NCBI GenBank assembly: GCA_037957365.1
Contig: JARHVA010005491.1
Coordinates: 376,001-440,000 of the forward strand
Reading direction: 5' to 3'
Length of the DNA stretch: 64,000 bases
Origin: Torreya grandis
Lineage: Eukaryota > Streptophyta > Pinopsida > Cupressales > Taxaceae
Shown: one piece after another, positions 48,760 through 59,720 of the stretch
How positions within the stretch are numbered: position 1 is the first letter of the stretch
Layout: the number at the start of each line of letters is the position of its first letter
The notes under the pieces: model-generated
The model's input: only the letters and a program-made list of their open reading frames with translations
Databases searched by the model: none
Told to the model about the DNA's origin: nothing
Position numbers and translations under genes: made by a program

Positions 48760-49580
48760 CTAAAAATTTCTATAAAACTAAAGATAAAATTTCTCACAAA
48801 AATTATCTTTTTGAAGAAAGACTTGATCTCTTTTTTGTTATTTGGGAATGAAATTTTAGAAATACCTTAAACTCAACTTAGATTAATGGTTATCCATTAT
48901 TTTGTGATAATTTTACACAAAATGTTTCCCTCAGTAACACCATATATGATATTGTTTGGCTTTAGTGAGATGCCAAACCTTTTGCATATTTTAAAGATTG
49001 ATTATAGATGGCCTATGTGATCAATTATGTTCTTTGAGAAAAAAATGAGGTAATTTATGTAAATGATTACCAATTTACCTATTATCCCTTAAAATTCATG
49101 ATTCATAGTCTATTGAAATGTATATCCTATGTTAATAAGTCTAAAATGAATCCTCTTATATGCATAACTAAGCCACTTCATGGTAAATGCAATCTTCATC
49201 TTTTCTTTAGCTTTTACAAGCATCTATTTATATTAAAAAAATATAGCTATGAAGGACATCATTCCATAACCACTTGCTATCTATATCACCTCATTTAGGT
49301 AAGGTAAAGGGTAGTTTTCTTTCTTATAAGACTTATCTAGGTTCCTGAATTCAACACATAGTTTATTCTCTCCATTCTTTCTCCTAACTAGAACCCACCT
49401 TTCAACCTAAGTTGAGTGTCCAATAGGGAAAACTATCTTAGAATTCAAAAAATTCTCTAATTCCTTTTAATTGAGTGTTTTTAGGATGGGATTTATTAGC
49501 CTCTATCTCTTATTGAATGGCTTATGGCATTGATTAAATATAATTATATGGGTGATGAATCTAGGATAGAAAAATTCAAG
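48760..49580 (-). pseudogene. Ty3/gypsy reverse transcriptase, decayed, YLDD lost
   Basis: The minus strand from about 49440 gives KIVFPIGHST, VERWVLVRRKNGENKLCVEF, RNLDKSYKKENYPLP and then CMHIRGFILDL-like remains. It continues with KLVIIYINYLIFFSKNIIDH, FKICKRFGISLKPNNIIYGV and TEGN. These match VANLVPVRKKxGEIRLCVDFRNLNRxSxKDNYPLP and VVVYLDDxxVFSKxxxxHxxHL. The catalytic YLDD box reads YINY, so both Asp are gone. The lead-in (49780-49590) includes VSLDRVFNMDSQ and GDESDPHFVKL, the conserved spacer before RT. At least three frame changes occur. Confidence 0.9.
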
Positions 49581-50164
49581 TTTTCATAGGTTCAAGCAAT
49601 CATATCTTTATATTAGATGAGAAAATATTTCACCCTTTCTATTTATTATGGGGTGAAACTAAGACCAATTTGACAAAGTGTGGATCACTCTCATCCCCTA
49701 GGCTCTCTTTATTGAAATTAGATTCATTAACGTATGATTGTCTCTGTTATTGGGCTTGGGAATCCATATTAAATACTCTATCCAAAGAAACCATCCCTAA
49801 AAGAAGATAATTTTCTTTGAGTTGAATGACTTATTATTCTCCCAATTCCTCTTGGCATAAATAACTCATTTCTTTATCATTAATGATTTGAGATTCAAAT
49901 TGCCATAAATTAGACAAGAATTGGACAATATGTTGATCATCATCAAACACATAGAAATTTTCCACATGGTAGGAACTGATGAAAAAGTTAAGAGTTCAAT
50001 AATGAAGCTCAATACTTTGGAATCTTATAATGGAGCTAAATTGGTAGCTGAAGCAGCCAACATGTCAATAGCCTAGTTTTGTTCCGTAGGAATAACTATT
50101 ATATTTAATGCCTCAAATGACTTGATCAAATCCTAGGCCTAGTGTTGATATCTCTTAAGATATG

Positions 50165-50440
50165 AAAATTTTCACTAGTATTTATTCCAACCTGATTAAT
50201 CACTAGCTCTAAATCTCCATATATTATTAGTTTCCTAAATTTTTTCTTAAGAGTAACTTGCAACCCCAAAATTAGTGCCTCATTTTCTTCTCTATTGTTT
50301 ATGCATTGAAATTATTGCCTATATGCTACTAGGTACTTACTACTTATAAGGTCAAGTAGCTTGATACCAATGCCTGATCCTTACTTGGATCTTGCACCTT
50401 CAAAATAAAGAGTCCATGATTGGGAAGGTCTCTAGACTTC
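50165..50440 (-). pseudogene. Additional (archaeal-type) RNase H domain between protease and RT
   Basis: One minus frame from about 50436 reads WTLYFEGARSK, stop, GSGIGIKLLDLISSKYLVAY, RQ, stop, FQCINNREENEALILGLQVT and KLIIYGDLELVINQV. This matches the RNase H fold WxLYFDGAxxxxGAGxGxxLxxP, FxCTNNxAEYEALxLGL and GDSxLIVxQV. The catalytic positions read E (canonical D in YFDGA), E (EENEAL) and D (YGDLEL). Only two stops and no frameshift occur over about 85 codons. In some plant gypsy lineages an extra RNase H of this type precedes RT; here the order protease, RNase H, RT, RNase H is directly visible. Confidence 0.88.
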
Positions 50441-50544
50441 TGGCCATTACACCTCATACTTCATGGTAAATGTATAAATACTAATTTTAAGAAATTTATA
50501 ACTTAATTATTCATTCTTAGCATTGTATTTCATGATGGGATGCT

Positions 50545-50850
50545 TCATTCTTGGCTCTCAATCAATTCAAATTTGATTTGAAATATGTCTCCAGGGTAGC
50601 CAAATGTTACTACAGATATGTATAATGTCTTTAACCAATCCATACTTAGTATTATTCCATATCCCTCTAGGATATCTACCACGAGGATGTCTAAAATCAT
50701 CTTCACACATGGCTCAGATGTAACTTGAATGTTTATGTCATTTAACTCTCCAACCAAAGTCTCTAATATTTTTATCTAACTATGAAACCATCCTCTTACA
50801 TGGGTTAGATTTAATCCTAGCTTTTGACAAATAAAACTTAGCATTACAAT
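50545..50850 (-). pseudogene. Ty3/gypsy aspartic protease C-terminal half
   Basis: The minus frame 50757-50545 is open. It reads VGELNDINIQVTSEPCVKM, then ILDILVVDILEGYGIILSMD and WLKTLYISVV. This resembles the second half of retroviral-type proteases in this lineage (DIxVxDIPxxYGMLLxRxW). Upstream to about 50850 the frame continues with ALSIVML and LGLNLTHVR, like LxxLGLxxxxxR after the active site. The D-S/T-G triad itself is not readable. Confidence 0.65.
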
Positions 50851-51108
50851 GGATAAAGCTCTAAAATCCACTAAATAATTGTGTATATTCTTACCAAATG
50901 CACTGATAGTTAACAATAAAAGAGGAACTTATAACTTAATATTATATGGGACATTTTTATGAGTGTCTTTTGGATTCTCTACAATAGACTTCCCTATAAT
51001 GGACCTCCATAGGAGCTCCTCCTTTTCATTAAATTTAGCCAGTTCATGAAGAGTGATGTTTTATTTTATCTTCTTCATGTCCTCAATAATGTTGTATCTT
51101 CATTTGAT

Positions 51109-53240
51109 CTATTCTTCCTTGTTTAAGGGCTTATTATTCCCTTTTGGGGGGGATATATTATTATCAGCCTTTGGATTCAGTGTAGTATTATTTAGAGGAG
51201 TAGAAACAATGAATGGATGATTTTTCCTCAAATTGTAATTAATTCTATAGAATTGATGGAAATCATGTACCTCATCTGAGTTATCCTCCATCATATTATC
51301 ATCTTCACATGGGATAGGAAACTCATGAGTTTCAAAGACCATAACTATGCTTGAGGAAATAATATCATAGGGGAAATCTAGTGGATTATTCATTAAATTT
51401 TGACTCATCATTTCTCTATAAAATAATTCAAATACAACATAAAACTAAATACAATCAAGATCACCATGTTGTGATGTGTTATGAACCCTGCACCATTTGG
51501 GTAGAGTTGTCTCCACTATGTTGATCTTAGGTAACTTATTATATTTTTATTATTACATAATATTTGTAGGCATATTGAAAGGCCTATTGTATCTTTGAAA
51601 TCCAAAATTATGATTATTTTTTAGATAAGTAGCATTACATATATTCCTTGTCATTCCCATGAAGTCATTTCTTATCATTTGAAACATCCTCTATATAGAA
51701 TCCAATTTTGATTTGGTAAAATCTACACTGTGGGTAACTAAATTATTAGATGGGAGTGAATGGTGACTTTGTTGATGACTAATCATTTGTGTAGGGTTGT
51801 TTAATAATCCATAGTTTTGATTTGATGCATGTTGTGTCATAGGAGGTAATGTATATAACTTATTCTAGTTGAATTTAGGAACATTTTGATTCACATGAGA
51901 AATTGGATTCAAATCTTGGAAACTAACATTGAGGCTAGGATTCCCTGTTATCCAAGGATTTAACTTCTTGTTAATGTTGATCACTTTTTCATAAGTTAGT
52001 GCTATAGTGTTAACAATAGGATCTCTTCATAAAAATACTACAATAATTAGATCTAGGTCATTATTGTGCATTTCAAGTGTTATATCCTTTGGTTGTTTAT
52101 ATTAAACACTTATCCAAGTGTAAGTCTTATAAAATCTCAAATAAAAATATGGAACGACTCATTGGGCTCCCTTTTCATGCTAGTGAAATGCAGATACACC
52201 ACACTCAAACTGGTAAGTTATCTAAATTGGGAAAGAAAAGTGCTTTAACATGAGTTTGATGAAGTGATTGATTTATATTGTAAAGTAAGGAACCAATCAT
52301 AAGAAACATCCTAAAATGATTATGGGAAAATATTTCATGCAACATCTTCATTTGTAACATTCATCAACCTTAAACCAACATTGAAGGACTTGATATTCTC
52401 CTATATCATCCTTCCTCCTAAAGGGGATAAATAAGGTAGGTACTTCTCTAGATTTCTTAGTAAATTATGCACATCTCCTAGGATTGTAGGGTTGTTTAAT
52501 AATCCATAGTTTTGATTTGGTGTATGTTGTGTCATAGGAGGCAATGTATATAACTAATTTTAGTTTAATTTAGGAACATTCTAATTCAACTGAAAAACTA
52601 GATTCAAAGTTAGGAAACCAACATTGAGACTAGGAGTGCCTATTATTTGAGGATTTAGCTTCCTTTTAATGTTGATCACCTCTTCATAAGATAGTGTTAT
52701 AGTGTTAACAATACTAGTGCTTCACATAAATACTAAAATAATTGGATCTAAGTATTTATTGTACATTTTAATTATTATATCCTATATTTATTTATATGCA
52801 ATACTTATCCAAGTGTAAATATTATAAAACCTCACATTAAAATCATAGATTGACTCATTGGGCTCCCTCTTCATATTGGTGAAATGCGGATCACCACACT
52901 CAAAATGGTAAGTTATATAAATTGGGAAAGAAAATTAATTTAACATGAGTTCAATAAATTAATAGATTTATATTGTAAATTGAGGAACTAATCATAAAAA
53001 ACATTCTCAAATGTGAATGGGAAAATATTACATGCAACATATTCATCCATAACATTCATCAACCTTAAATCAACTTTGAAAGACTTGATATGTTCCTTTG
53101 TCATCCTTCCTCCTAAAGGGGATAAATAAGGTAGGTACTTCTCTATATTCCTTGATAAATTATGCATATATACTAAGACCACAATAGTTGATCCAACTAA
53201 TGAAGTCTGAGCCATAAGATGACTAATGGTCTTGGGGTTT
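51109..53240 (-). pseudogene. Ty3/gypsy Gag of the large element, with internal duplication
   Basis: The minus frame 53215-52988 reads YLPYLSPLGGRMTKEHIKSF, then VDLRLMNVMDEYVACNIFPFTFEN. This is the Gag core in which HIxxFxxxLxxxxVxxExxxxxLFPxTxxxxAxxWxxxL is typical. The segment 51411-51109 (acidic, CEDDNMMEDNSDEVHDFHQF) is probably the Gag tail or the Gag-protease linker. A 695-bp stretch containing the core is present twice in tandem. Protease follows to the left and a primer-binding-like site lies at its 5' side. Function: particle assembly. Confidence 0.8.
51794..53183. repeat. Tandem duplication of 695 bp inside Gag
   Basis: The block beginning gggttgtttaataatcc at 51794 reappears at 52489. 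The shared order runs through tcataggaggtaatg, taatgttgatcac, gctccc.ttcat, cctcctaaaggggataaata and tgcac/tgcat near 52465 and 53165. The copies now differ substantially (many C/T and G/A changes), so the duplication is old. A Gag with a doubled core would be non-functional unless it arose after death. Confidence 0.92.
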
Positions 53241-53431
53241 CTTATTGGGGAAGATATCTTGAATTAGGGTATTATGGGAACAATTAGTGTAGATTTAGGA
53301 TTTTGATTGATCGACAAAGTGAAACCAAAATATTGGTTTATTATCTAGACCTAATTACTCTCTTGGGTATCCTAATTACAAATTAAATTAGGGAACAACC
53401 TTTTGTAGGGAAGGTCATATAGTGGCTCTAG

Positions 53432-53449
53432 CCCTCCTTCTAGCACCAA
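53432..53449 (-). other. Primer-binding-like site and leader start of the large element
   Basis: The minus strand reads TTGGTGCTAGAAGGAGGG. It begins 14 bases after the proposed LTR end at 53464, with an A-rich run between. TTGGCGCTAGAAGGAGGG-like sequences follow the 5' LTR in several plant gypsy families that I recall. The CG to TG change fits the decay seen elsewhere. Confidence 0.5.
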
Positions 53450-53463
53450 CCTTTTTTTTCTAT

Positions 53464-56400
53464 TGATGTAGTTTTATGCACAATACTAATTTAATGAGGT
53501 AACATCTAATATTTTGATATCTCAATGGAGATAAAATACACTCTAAGGCATGATTTTTATGTATGGGTTGAAAAATTAGGTGGTGGAATATTAGGCTGAG
53601 TATGTAGGTTGTTAACTAAGTGTGAATGGATAAGTGAAACCGAGAAGAAATTGAATCCTAATTTAGTTAGATGATGGATTTTATTCTACAGTGGGAATAA
53701 TTTAAAGGGTAAAGGTTGAAAATGAAAGAGGGTTATTTGATCTCAAGATTTATTACTTCCAGGTTGATCTCTTTATGGATAAATATTTAAAAATAATGCT
53801 TAAAGCTATTTTTTGTTACTCTCACACACACAAACATAACTAAGGAGTTAAAGGAAAAGATAATATATAAAACTATGATATTTTAACTAAATATTACACC
53901 TATTTAGATTTTTTGTTTCACACCCTTATTCCAAATATTATAGCTTGGATTAGAGAGGTATCTAAGTTATCTATTGCTCACTTCTAGAAAACTTTATCAT
54001 TAAAAACATGCTTACATACTTAGAGAAATGAGATAATCAGCCTAATTGAATAAAATAAATGATATATACTAATCACACAATAGATATTTCACATATTATA
54101 CTATCATATACCATTGATAATAATAAGGAATTCTTAGTATCTTTTTCACACTTTCAATTACTGAATCAACCAACTAGGAATATAAACATAACTATTTACA
54201 TAGAATTGAAGAAAAAAACATCTACACAGTTGCATGATAATCAGAAAAGGTTTATTCCTATATTGTTAACATTTTTAAACAACTTCCTATCCTCCTTTAA
54301 AATGAGAGGATTATAATAGAAATTAATTTTGGGAGGGTTCAATTTATCCTCTAAACTCATGTAAAACTCTAAAATTACGTGCTAATGATAATTATAATGA
54401 GAGTTATAATTAATTTAAATTATCCATGCATATTTAAACTAGGGAAAAATGTGTCTTTGAAATGAGACTCATTCTTACATGGCCATGTAATATGTACATG
54501 TTTATAAGATTGTTCAACAAATATTACATATCTTAGTTCTATTTTCTAATTTAAATACAAAATAAATATAAAAACCCTAATTAAACTAAGGTTTACTATA
54601 TTATTGGGCCTACGTAGTTAAACTCATAGTCATTAGAGGGACTGTACTAGAAGGTGGAGTTGAACTAGATAATCTAACCATAGTTTATTTCTGCACTTCT
54701 AGTTCCTAGTAATACTTGTATCTAATGCCCTGTTATAACCTTATTATATCTATGTTCAAAATAGAGTTCCTATGTACTTTGGTGATTTAATCCAATAAAC
54801 ATTCATGGTTAGCCTTAGTGGCTCTAAAATCCACTTTAAATATTTATACCTCTATGACATTCTTCTTGGCAAATACTAATTCTTGTTCAGTATCCTTTAG
54901 CATACACCCTGAAGACTTTACTTTAAATTGGTAGATTCCTTATAGAGTAGTTGGTCAAAATTTGCCCTTATTATTAAATTACATGATGGATCTTGGGACT
55001 AGGATAGATTTATCTCAACCAAAAAATTTAAGACCTACTTCTCATGTTTTGTTAGTTTTAGAATAAAGTCTTGTGTACTTGATACCTAGGCTTAGACTTT
55101 CAATATCCTGATGACCACCAAATTAAGATCATTGGCTAATTATAATGGTATAATAAAATGAAAATGGATAAAATACTTATTGTTGGTGTATATTACAAGT
55201 AAATTTAGCTTATTCTCATCTTATTTTAAATAATTAAACAATTTATAACTTTCAAGAAATGAGGAGATAATTTATCTTTCATTGAACTGATAATTTCCAA
55301 GATATTATACAATTTGAGAGTTTCTTTTTAAATAACACCTTCAATTACATTAGGAACTTATAATATTTGATGTTAATATTATAATTAATCTAGATACTAC
55401 TATATCTCTTGCCTAACTTGTTCAATGCCTTCATCAAGTTCCAGAAAAGCCTCTATATTTGGTTGAAGATAAGCTTTGAAATACTCATTATATGGAGACT
55501 CTCTAAGTCTCCTATTATTTCTCTTAAAGAGTGAGAAAAAATCTAATCTTTATTATAAAATAACACTACTACTATATTCATCTTATATTTTCCTCTTCCT
55601 AACCCTTTAGATAGTGTTTGTTGAATTATAAGAGATCGAGCTCATAGTGGATAGCTTTGTAATGACAATATTTGGTCTTTGTGATGATAGGGCCTCCAAG
55701 TTTACAACCCAATATGGGATTACCAAATATGAAGAATCAATTGGTAGAGTTTCCTCAATAGTTTCACTATCAAAATATCCCCTGAAGTCTAAATTAATAA
55801 ACTTACATACATTAGGTCTAGTAATGATGAAAAGATTATCTTCTACTAGTCCACATCATTATATTAAGCTATTGGATGGAAAATATATGTAGGCTTATTC
55901 ATCTTAGTTTTTTTTAAAAGAGAATAAAATTGGCCTTGGTACTAGTAAATGAAGGTATTTGTAAACCCAACTTAGAAGAGGAAACATGTAGTTGGGCACT
56001 TAAAAGGGATTCCATAGTCTTCTTAAAATGAACTATTTTGGACTTAGGAGAAGTAGAAGAAATGGTAACTAAAGTAGTAATAGGAGAATTAGAGACCATA
56101 GGAACTAAATAAATATCCTCAAAATTATAAACAATGGGAGATATAAAAAGAATATGAATAATAGAAGAAACAAAGAGTGTAATAACCATTGGAACTAAAG
56201 AAATAATATGACCTAAAGGAAGTGAAGAAATAGTGGCCAAAGTAATGGTAACCTCACATGATTTGCCAGCCTCCATTGGTGCTTTTCCTTTGATTCCATG
56301 AAGACTTAAGATTTTATCTCTTTTGAGTTCTTCATCCTCATCCTCATGCTCATTTGATGGGGCTTCCATATTTGAACTTATAGGAGACTCTATTTATGGA

Positions 56401-56946
56401 AGCGGGTCCTATATGGATCTTGATTTACTCTTGTAATAGATTTTTGTATTTTTATCCAAAGGAGGAGTCTCTAGAGTGGTGTAAGGTAAAATGTTTCCAC
56501 TTTTAGTAACAATAACAAAGGGAGTAATAAGGATACATGTATCCTTGATGTCAAAGGAATCAATGTAAATTGGTTCCTATTTTGCTCCCAAATAAGTTGT
56601 AATAGTAAGCATTTCCTTCACCTATTGATCTCGCTTGAAAACATTAATTCTAATTGGTGTTGAAGTTTAGTAAGGTCCTTATTCTAAGGAAATTAACATA
56701 ATATGTGATTCTTTAACACCTTACTCTTGCTTCACCTATATCATCACATTGGGTGGTGGTTGGGATGATGTTCCTTAGTCTGTATGTTGTTAGGTGGGCT
56801 AAGAGTTCTATTAGTTTATGGTTGTCCATCCATTTCGAGGTGGAAGCTCGGTATGCACCTTGGTAATTATGATGGAGGGTTCCCTCTATATCGCTATTAA
56901 ATTATCTTTGATTAACCTAATCACTCATGCCCTTTCTATTAGAGCA
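53464..56946 (-). mobile_element. Long LTR (repeat C, copy 2): 5' LTR of the large gypsy element
   Basis: Collinear with 32098-35622 throughout. Shared landmarks include aaaactctaaaatta.gtgctaatgata, gtgtctttgaaat.aga and ggtttacta.a, then ttaaactcatagtcat, tggtagattcc, atctta.ttttaaa.aatta and gggtggtggttggga. Position next to the primer-binding-like site and Gag identifies it as the 5' LTR on the minus strand. It ends where copia-like sequence begins, so its outer end may be cut by that insertion. U3 holds the coding-like region at 55914-56369. The (CA)n and TATA-like sites of the other copy have counterparts here, partly decayed. Confidence 0.7.
55914..56369 (-). pseudogene. 151-codon open frame in U3 of LTR C, unknown family
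   Basis: Open on the minus strand for 151 codons, one of the longest non-repetitive frames in the window. It starts MEAPSNEHEDEDEELKRDK (acidic) and has ILSLHGIKGKAPMEAGKSC. A long Ser/Thr/Ile/Val/Pro-rich middle follows, then SKIVHFKKTMESLLSAQLHV. Homologous but broken sequence lies in the other LTR (34972-34661). Upstream minus frames (56940-56380) continue the same style, with IYIDSFDIKDTCILITPF and ETPPLDKNTKIYYKSKS, so the original protein was longer. No domain recognised; a captured or lineage-specific LTR ORF is possible. Confidence 0.45.
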
Positions 56947-57480
56947 TTTAATTATAAATATGATTAATTGATCCTTAGCCATGGTAATTGATTAAATAGT
57001 AATAATATATCATTAATTATCACAATTTATAATACTCATGTAAATAAATAATAAACTTATAATTATTAAATAGTTACCGAATTTAAATTAAATTGATTTA
57101 TCGAGATGGATAGACCCATTATTTTTACAATAGCCACCTTTCTTGGAATTTCACTATAAATAGGGATTTACCCATATTGTGCAATCATGTCATGAGTATG
57201 AAATTATTTGATCATATTCAATTTGTGAGTTTTGTGAATCATTAAATGATTAAGTGAGAAGGAAAAGTTCATGTATTAGGTTCATAGTTTCTCATATTTG
57301 AATAATTATCATCTTGTGGGGTTTTTCATCTCTTTGAGGTTTTCCCACCTTAAAATTCCTATCATGTGATTTAGCTATGTAATGTGTATTTGATCTTATT
57401 CTTAGATATATTTAAATGTTTTACATATATATTTTATGTTATACCAATTTTATCATTCTATAAAAACCTATGATGAGTAC
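56947..57480 (+). mobile_element. Copia-like LTR fragment, plus orientation
   Basis: Begins where repeat C copy 2 stops. It has ctataaataggg (TATA-like) at 57154-57165, then about 180 bases later gggtttttcatctctttgaggttttcccacc. That GAGGTTTTCCCAC motif is typical of the R/U5 part of plant copia LTRs. It lies upstream of plus-strand copia Gag, protease and integrase. A primer-binding site is not clear (agtggcaaggtcgattg at about 57487 is a poor match). Confidence 0.55.
57155..57163 (+). promoter_or_regulatory. TATA-box-like element of the copia LTR
   Basis: TATAAATAG in a CACTATAAATAGGG context, the usual plant TATA surroundings. Predicted only. Confidence 0.5.
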
Positions 57481-58285
57481 ATTTAGTGGCAAGGTCGATT
57501 GAAATAGTTTTATGATATATATACAAGATTCTCAACCAAGAAATATTTTCTTACACATATAAAGGAATGGTGTAGCTCTATTATAGCCTTATAACCAACT
57601 AAATTAATTGAAAACTCTTATATATCCCTCTATAGTATTGTTTGTGATCAAATAAGCTTTAATCTAGCATTCAAACCTTTGATAAAGCAATTAGAGATCA
57701 AATTTACACATAAGCACAACATTGACAAAAGTAGTATAATACATTATTTAGCTATTTTTCATTTTTGGATCATGGAAAAATTATAAAATTATTTTTGGAT
57801 ATTTTAAGGCCCATTTATTGTGTTTCAAACCTCCAAACACACTAGTAGTTGTAACTCATTGTAGATCTTGTGAGGCTTCTTGATGTCCTTGAAATTTTTT
57901 ATCTTTTCTTGGAGGAAACTTGTATGGATGGAACAACCACAAAAATATGTAAGTGGAGATTTTTGGCAAAAAAAATAGATTTTGAAGCTTTTAAATGCTT
58001 CATTGGAAGGATTCATGAAGGTTTAGAAAAATTTAAGCCCTATGTGACTTATATATTTCTCTTTGCATCCTCAAAAATCTTCCCCTATGTCATGATCAAC
58101 TATAGGCAACCATTCAGGCAAGTAATATTTTTTTTAAATATTTAAAAACTATTTCATTTTATTAAAACTTCAATTTTCCATACAAAAAACGTAGGTCCTA
58201 CATTGGGAAATAGTTATTTTAATCCAAAAAGGTAAAAAATAATAATTTTGATTTAATTTTAAAATTGCATTTACGTATACATACA

Positions 58286-58290
<5 letters not shown>
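57481..58290 (+). pseudogene. Unidentified; coding-like segment at 57870-58115
   Basis: The plus frame from 57870 reads RLLDVLEIFYLFLEETCMDG, then TTKICKWRFLAKKIDFEAFK, GRIHEGLEKFKPYVTYIF and NYRQPFRQ. It is followed at once by gtaatatt, which could be a splice donor. The composition is protein-like and lacks stops for 91 codons. It lies between the copia LTR-like segment and copia Gag but does not look like copia. It may be a captured gene fragment or another repeat. The remainder is AT-rich without features. Confidence 0.35.

Positions 58291-58348
<58 letters not shown>
58291..58348. repeat. (GT)29 microsatellite, flanked by (TACA)n and (CATA)n
   Basis: 58 bases of perfect GT, flanked by atacatacatacat on the left and by catacatacata and catatacatata repeats to about 58450 on the right. 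Confidence 0.95.
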
Positions 58349-58352
<4 letters not shown>

Positions 58353-58692
58353 ACATACATACATGCATATGATATATACACATACATACATATACATATG
58401 CATATACATATACATATACATATCTCTCTCTATGTGTATACATGTATGTATGTATAAATAATAGTTTATGTGTAAATTTTCCGTTTTACTCTTAGAAGGG
58501 TTCATGGATATCATTTTGATAAAATATTATAACTAGGGTGGTCTTGTGTTCAAAAACTCCCTAATAAAATTTTTATTTTTGAATTTGGTTAAATTTAGTT
58601 TAATTTGAATTCATTTTTTTTGTTTGTGTACCAAATTTTCATGTATTCAAAACCGTATATGACCTATCAACCTTGTTTTGACTTTATCTCTA

Positions 58693-58815
58693 TGCGCGTG
58701 CGCACGCGCACACGCGCGCGCGCGTGTGTGTACATGCGCGCGTGCATGTGCGTGTGTGTGTGTGTGTGTTTGTTTGTGCGTGTGTGCATGTGTGCATGCG
58801 TGTGTGTGTATGTCA
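58693..58815. repeat. Alternating purine-pyrimidine (CG/TG/CA) tract, Z-DNA-prone
   Basis: Begins atgcgcgtgcgcacgcgcac and continues through cgcgcgcgcg, gtgtgtg, tgcgcgcgtgcatg and tgtgtgt variants to about 58815. It holds many CG dinucleotides within about 50 bases, against almost none in most of the window. Confidence 0.9.
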
Positions 58816-58843
58816 ATGCCTATCTATCTATCTATATGTTTAT

Positions 58844-58845
<2 letters not shown>

Positions 58846-58874
<29 letters not shown>
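58846..58874. repeat. (TA)n microsatellite
   Basis: An uninterrupted alternating A/T run after a (TATC)n stretch at about 58820-58835. Confidence 0.93.
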
Positions 58875-58880
<6 letters not shown>

Positions 58881-59110
58881 TTAGATAAAAAAGTGTAAAT
58901 ATTAGTATGTGCATGTAAATTATCCATTTGGCTTTTAGAAGGGTTGGTGGCTATCATTTTGATAAAATATTGTAACTAGGGTGGTATTGTATTCAAAATC
59001 CCCAAGGTCAAATTTAGTTTAATTTTAATTCCATTTTTTTGTTTGCATGAGAACTTCTCAAGTATTTAAAACCTTGGTTGACCTATCAACCTTGTTTTGA
59101 CTTTTGACCT

Positions 59111-59369
59111 ATTGAATGTTTTGAAAAACATAGTCATGTACCCAGTTGATCCCTAGGTTTTGGAACATTCTAGATGCATCTACATGGTAAATTTTATGTT
59201 CTTAAACCTCCTATTATTAATTTTATAACTTTTTAAATAATAATGTCTAGGTAGTTGTTCTAAGTACAACTCTTTTGACACCTAGTTTAGTGTAATTTCA
59301 TTTCAATTTTTTGAATTATTATGCATCTAATTATATCATTAATTCTATATACAATTGTGATTTACTATA

Positions 59370-59426
<57 letters not shown>

Positions 59427-59720
59427 CATTAGAAAAGTTTATTTTATTGAAATTGTTCTTACATTAGTATATTTTTATGATAATTGTGAAACCCTATTCT
59501 ATCATAATCTTTAAGATTTTTTTATTTATTTAGCATTAATTTAAATAATTATTATATGTTTTCACTTTAAATTTGTTTAACTATCAAATAAAATTCAAAA
59601 TTCACATTAAAGGGATTATTTTTAAGCATTTGATTATTATCTTGGTCAAAATACTTAATGGAAATAATTATAATATACAAAAAATTTGTGTTAAAGTTTA
59701 ATTTAAGGACTGAAATTTAT
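59111..59720. other. No gene seen; (TA)n tract at 59373-59422
   Basis: AT-rich sequence between the duplicated segment and copia Gag. It contains about 50 bases of uninterrupted TA. No domain. Confidence 0.5.
59373..59422. repeat. (TA)n microsatellite
   Basis: An uninterrupted TA run, directly visible. Confidence 0.95.

Larger units (their letters stand above)
58465..59110. repeat. Diverged local direct duplication of about 220 bp around microsatellites
   Basis: 58465-58690 and 58905-59110 share gtaaatt.tcc, ttagaagggtt, atcattttgataaaatatt, aactagggtggt, aaatttagtttaattt and cctatcaaccttgttttgac. The offset is about 430-440 bases, and the second microsatellite cluster lies between the copies. 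Confidence 0.85.

Noticed and set aside
51794..53183. Tandem 695-bp repeat as a satellite array
   Set aside because: Only two copies, and both encode the same Gag segment.
53451..53465. Poly-T run taken as the poly-A tail of a minus-strand LINE (repeat C as a 5'-truncated LINE)
   Set aside because: The other repeat C copy has no such run at the same end, both copies bracket a gypsy element in the right orientation, and a primer-binding-like site adjoins. The LINE idea is not fully excluded.
58170..58884. Open frames rich in Thr-His, Met-Tyr, Cys-Val and Arg-Ala
   Set aside because: They come from the GT, TACA, CG and TA simple repeats.
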